From a virus, in the IMG/VR virus record IMGVR_UViG_3300009788_000327, positions 1 through 21,790 of that record: 21,790 nt of DNA. One strand, given 5' to 3'. This document shows positions 19,302 through 21,790 of this stretch, piece by piece (position 1 is the first letter of the stretch; every line of letters begins with the position of its first letter). The notes below the pieces were generated by a model. That model was given only the letters and a program-made list of their open reading frames with translations, searched no databases and was not told where the DNA came from. Position numbers and translations under genes: made by a program.

Positions 19302-21790
19302 TGAAACTAGAAATATCCAGGATAGAAAGTAGAGTTTATGCTTTGTCTTTACTTTTTATATTTGGTACGGTTTTAATTTTTGGAATCTCAGTTGTTAGTG
19401 CTGCAGACTTTACGCCCCAGGGTAATATTAATTTGAGGGATGTTTACAATATCACAGGGGCTCCGTTTGTTAATGCAACTCTTTATTATGGAAATGGAAG
19501 TCAGTTGGTTGGTATTGTAGCTTCTAATGCAAATTTTTCTACGTTTGCAAACTCATCTGAATATTGGGATGATATGGACACGATCAACACAACCCAAATG
19601 GAAGATAATAGTGGAACTTTGAATATTTTGATTAGTTGGTTTACTTCAACATGGAATACTATTTTTGGAACGAAAACAACTGATGATTTGTCTGAAGGCT
19701 CAACTAATCTTTATGATAATCAATCCTGGAATGAAACGCGAGGGGATAATATTCACATAAATATCGACGGTGATACAATGACGGGTAATCTTAGTTTAGG
19801 AAATAATAATATTGTTGATACTGCAAGAATACTTTTTAATTTAACTGCTTGTGGAGATGGCGAAGTTGCAGGAACTCTTTGCCATGACGTAGAGCATGAC
19901 ACCTTAAAATATTATACAGTAGGTGGTCAAACTATACAAATAAGTCAAGAGGTTACTTCGCCAATGAAAAATAAAGAAAGTTTTATGGTTATGGATGGTA
20001 GTTATGTTTATCAAAGCGGAGCGTCAGGAGATAATCTTGAATTTAAATTGGCTAGAGCTGATAATTTTAGTACAAGTGGGCTTGTCGGTGTTTTAACTAG
20101 ACCATGTAATGCCGAAGAAATTTGTGCAGTTACATTTTTTGGTTTTGTTAATGATATTGATACTTCTAGTTTTTCATTGAATGATAAGCGTTATTTATCT
20201 TCTACTGAAGCAGGAAACGCTACAACTACAAGTCCAGGCTTTCCAAATAATATTTTATTGATGGATGATGTTGTTAGAGTAAATGCTAATACTGGAAGAG
20301 TATTCGTATTCCCTAGGTTAGATACTGCCAATGGAATGACGTTTAATACAATTGGTGTTATTGGAGATATTGTTCAAACGGATTATAAAATTAGAAGTTT
20401 ACCAGGAAATGATGCTATTGGTCAAAATGTCTTTTGTATAGAAATGAATGGCTCTAGTGGAAATACTAGTTGTCATTTGACTTTGCAGCCAGGTGGACCA
20501 GGGCAAGCAAGTTCTTGGGAAAGGAGTGGTATTGTAGTCCCGGAAGATGGAAATTGTAATAACGAGAATAGAACAGATCCAACTTGTTTTGCTAATAGTG
20601 CAGGTTATGTTTGGAAGATAAATGATTTTAATACAAGCGTTTCAGATGGAGCAGACTGGGGAATTACTGGAGAATTGGAAGTTATAAAAAGTGCATATAT
20701 TCAAGGAAATATTACTACTTCTAATTTAAATTCTACTAGTTCGATTACTCTTCAAGATGAACAAATTAGTTTCTGGGCTAACATAACTCAGTTTGTAGTA
20801 AATATGCTTTTAACAGATGGATCGAGAAGTTTGACAGCTAATTGGGACCAGGGAGCATTTAACTTGACAAATATAAATTCTTGGTTTTTAGGAAAGGTTA
20901 ATTGGTCGTCAATACAAAATAAGTTTTCAGGTTCGACAACTGATGATTTAACAGAAGGCTCAACAAATCTTTATGACAACCAATCCTGGAATGAAACTTA
21001 TGCAGATACTCTTTACTATGATTTAGGAAATTCTTTTAGTTATTACAATTCAAGTGATTTTCTTATTAATGACTATTATCTTAAAGCGAATCCATTCACA
21101 TTTTGGAATGATACCTACGCAACTTTCAATGAAACTTATGCAGATACTCTTTATTTGACCGGACAATTAAGTTTATTCTTTTTCAATAATTCAGATTCGT
21201 TTAATAGTTCCTATACTGTGATGAATACAACAATTAATCCAGACCTTCAAGTAGATACGTTCAGCGGATTAGGCGATGGTGATAACTTACTTGCTAAAAG
21301 AATTTTATCTACTCTTGATTTGTCTATTTTAGAAACTGGTGCATATAATCAACATACGACGATTGATTATACATCTGGTTCAAAGGATGTTCAACTGAGA
21401 AGTACACTTCATGTTTTATTAGTAAACGGAACAGAAATTCAAATAGGAGCAAGTCCAGTTTCTCCTGTTTTAGCAACTGGAACATATCAACAAGTTATTT
21501 GGACCGGTGTTATTGACACTGAATATACTCTTTCAACTGGGGATTATTTGACTATGTATTTGTATGCGTTTGTTTCTGGTGGAGGAGCTGCTCCTACAGT
21601 AGACTTAGTTGTTGGCGGCTCAACGAGTGCAAGATTAGACATAGGAATTAATCCAAATGATGTTTCAACAGTAGAGGTGGATCCTTTTTGGACGTCTAAC
21701 TCTTCTACAGTTGCCAGAATCGGAGATTGTCCATCTGGACAGTTCGTTCAAAATACTACGACTGGAGGAGTGGAATGCGGCGCGCCTGCA
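19301..21790 (+). CDS. Large secreted-type fibre/adhesin, partial (830+ aa)
   Basis: An open frame of 830 codons runs from ATG 19301 (TGATG overlap with the connector) to the window end without a stop. Residues about 12-34 form a signal peptide (YALSLLFIFGTVLIFGISVV, then SAA). GDTMTGNLSLGNNNIVD is a hallmark of phage tail-fibre shafts. A 62-nt repeat encodes TTDDL-x-EGSTNLYDNQSWN twice, and NETYADTLY occurs twice. I count about 32 N-x-S/T sequons, roughly one per 26 residues. No enzymatic motif. It is probably the receptor-binding or surface fibre, or a viral protein displayed on the infected cell. A signal peptide on a virion fibre is unusual. Confidence 0.7.
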   Translation, partial: MKLEISRIESRVYALSLLFIFGTVLIFGISVVSAADFTPQGNINLRDVYNITGAPFVNATLYYGNGSQLVGIVASNANFSTFANSSEYWDDMDTINTTQMEDNSGTLNILISWFTSTWNTIFGTKTTDDLSEGSTNLYDNQSWNETRGDNIHINIDGDTMTGNLSLGNNNIVDTARILFNLTACGDGEVAGTLCHDVEHDTLKYYTVGGQTIQISQEVTSPMKNKESFMVMDGSYVYQSGASGDNLEFKLARADNFSTSGLVGVLTRPCNAEEICAVTFFGFVNDIDTSSFSLNDKRYLSSTEAGNATTTSPGFPNNILLMDDVVRVNANTGRVFVFPRLDTANGMTFNTIGVIGDIVQTDYKIRSLPGNDAIGQNVFCIEMNGSSGNTSCHLTLQPGGPGQASSWERSGIVVPEDGNCNNENRTDPTCFANSAGYVWKINDFNTSVSDGADWGITGELEVIKSAYIQGNITTSNLNSTSSITLQDEQISFWANITQFVVNMLLTDGSRSLTANWDQGAFNLTNINSWFLGKVNWSSIQNKFSGSTTDDLTEGSTNLYDNQSWNETYADTLYYDLGNSFSYYNSSDFLINDYYLKANPFTFWNDTYATFNETYADTLYLTGQLSLFFFNNSDSFNSSYTVMNTTINPDLQVDTFSGLGDGDNLLAKRILSTLDLSILETGAYNQHTTIDYTSGSKDVQLRSTLHVLLVNGTEIQIGASPVSPVLATGTYQQVIWTGVIDTEYTLSTGDYLTMYLYAFVSGGGAAPTVDLVVGGSTSARLDIGINPNDVSTVEVDPFWTSNSSTVARIGDCPSGQFVQNTTTGGVECGAPA
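19676..19737 (+). repeat. Fibre-gene repeat, copy 1
   Basis: A 62-nt unit repeated at 20936-20997 with 6 differences, mostly synonymous. It encodes TTDDLSEGSTNLYDNQSWNE. It probably marks a structural repeat of the fibre. Confidence 0.8.
20936..20997 (+). repeat. Fibre-gene repeat, copy 2
   Basis: Second copy of the 62-nt unit, here continuing into NETYADTLYY; the NETYADTLY part recurs again at 21128-21153. Confidence 0.8.

Overview
The window is an AT-rich, densely packed, single-strand (+) segment of a head-tailed (HK97-type, Caudoviricetes-like) virus. The host is most likely an archaeon, and a DPANN lineage such as Woesearchaeota or Pacearchaeota is plausible. The archaeal case rests on TATA boxes about 26-27 nt upstream of start codons (leaderless transcripts at 733 and 13195), a tRNA-like gene with no encoded CCA, long T-tract terminators, a HerA-type ATPase, many tiny zinc-binding proteins, and a secreted-type fibre rich in N-x-S/T sequons. 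DPANN is an inference; no taxonomic marker is present. No integrase, DNA polymerase or clear host gene is visible.

Layout. (1) 1-2023: small zinc-ribbon, coiled-coil and winged-helix proteins, probably regulatory, with a leaderless promoter before 733. (2) 2017-4969: a coupled trio of a triple-repeat HTH protein, a two-TM protein and a HerA/FtsK-like ATPase with two C-terminal winged helices. (3) 4969-8312: a chain of start/stop-overlapping tiny genes, mostly Cys-rich, ending in a ParB-like protein and a probable terminase small subunit. (4) 8313-12173: terminase large subunit and a portal-MuF fusion. (5) 12174-13194: about 1 kb with almost no coding capacity, packed with GC-rich hairpins, a Gly-type tRNA-like gene with an abnormal anticodon arm, a 59-nt mini-cloverleaf, and a duplicated hairpin element flanking them. 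(6) 13195-19301: prohead protease-scaffold fusion, major capsid protein, probable decoration/virion proteins, and a head-tail connector. (7) 19301-21790: a very long secreted-type fibre/adhesin running off the window end.

The genes fit one virion programme. The terminase packages DNA through the portal into a capsid made by the protease/scaffold and MCP, the connector closes the head, and the fibre probably contacts the host. The HerA/TM/HTH trio and the ParB-like protein are not needed for packaging, because a canonical TerL is present, so they may serve genome handling or segregation. The least explained part is the RNA/hairpin island inside the head module.
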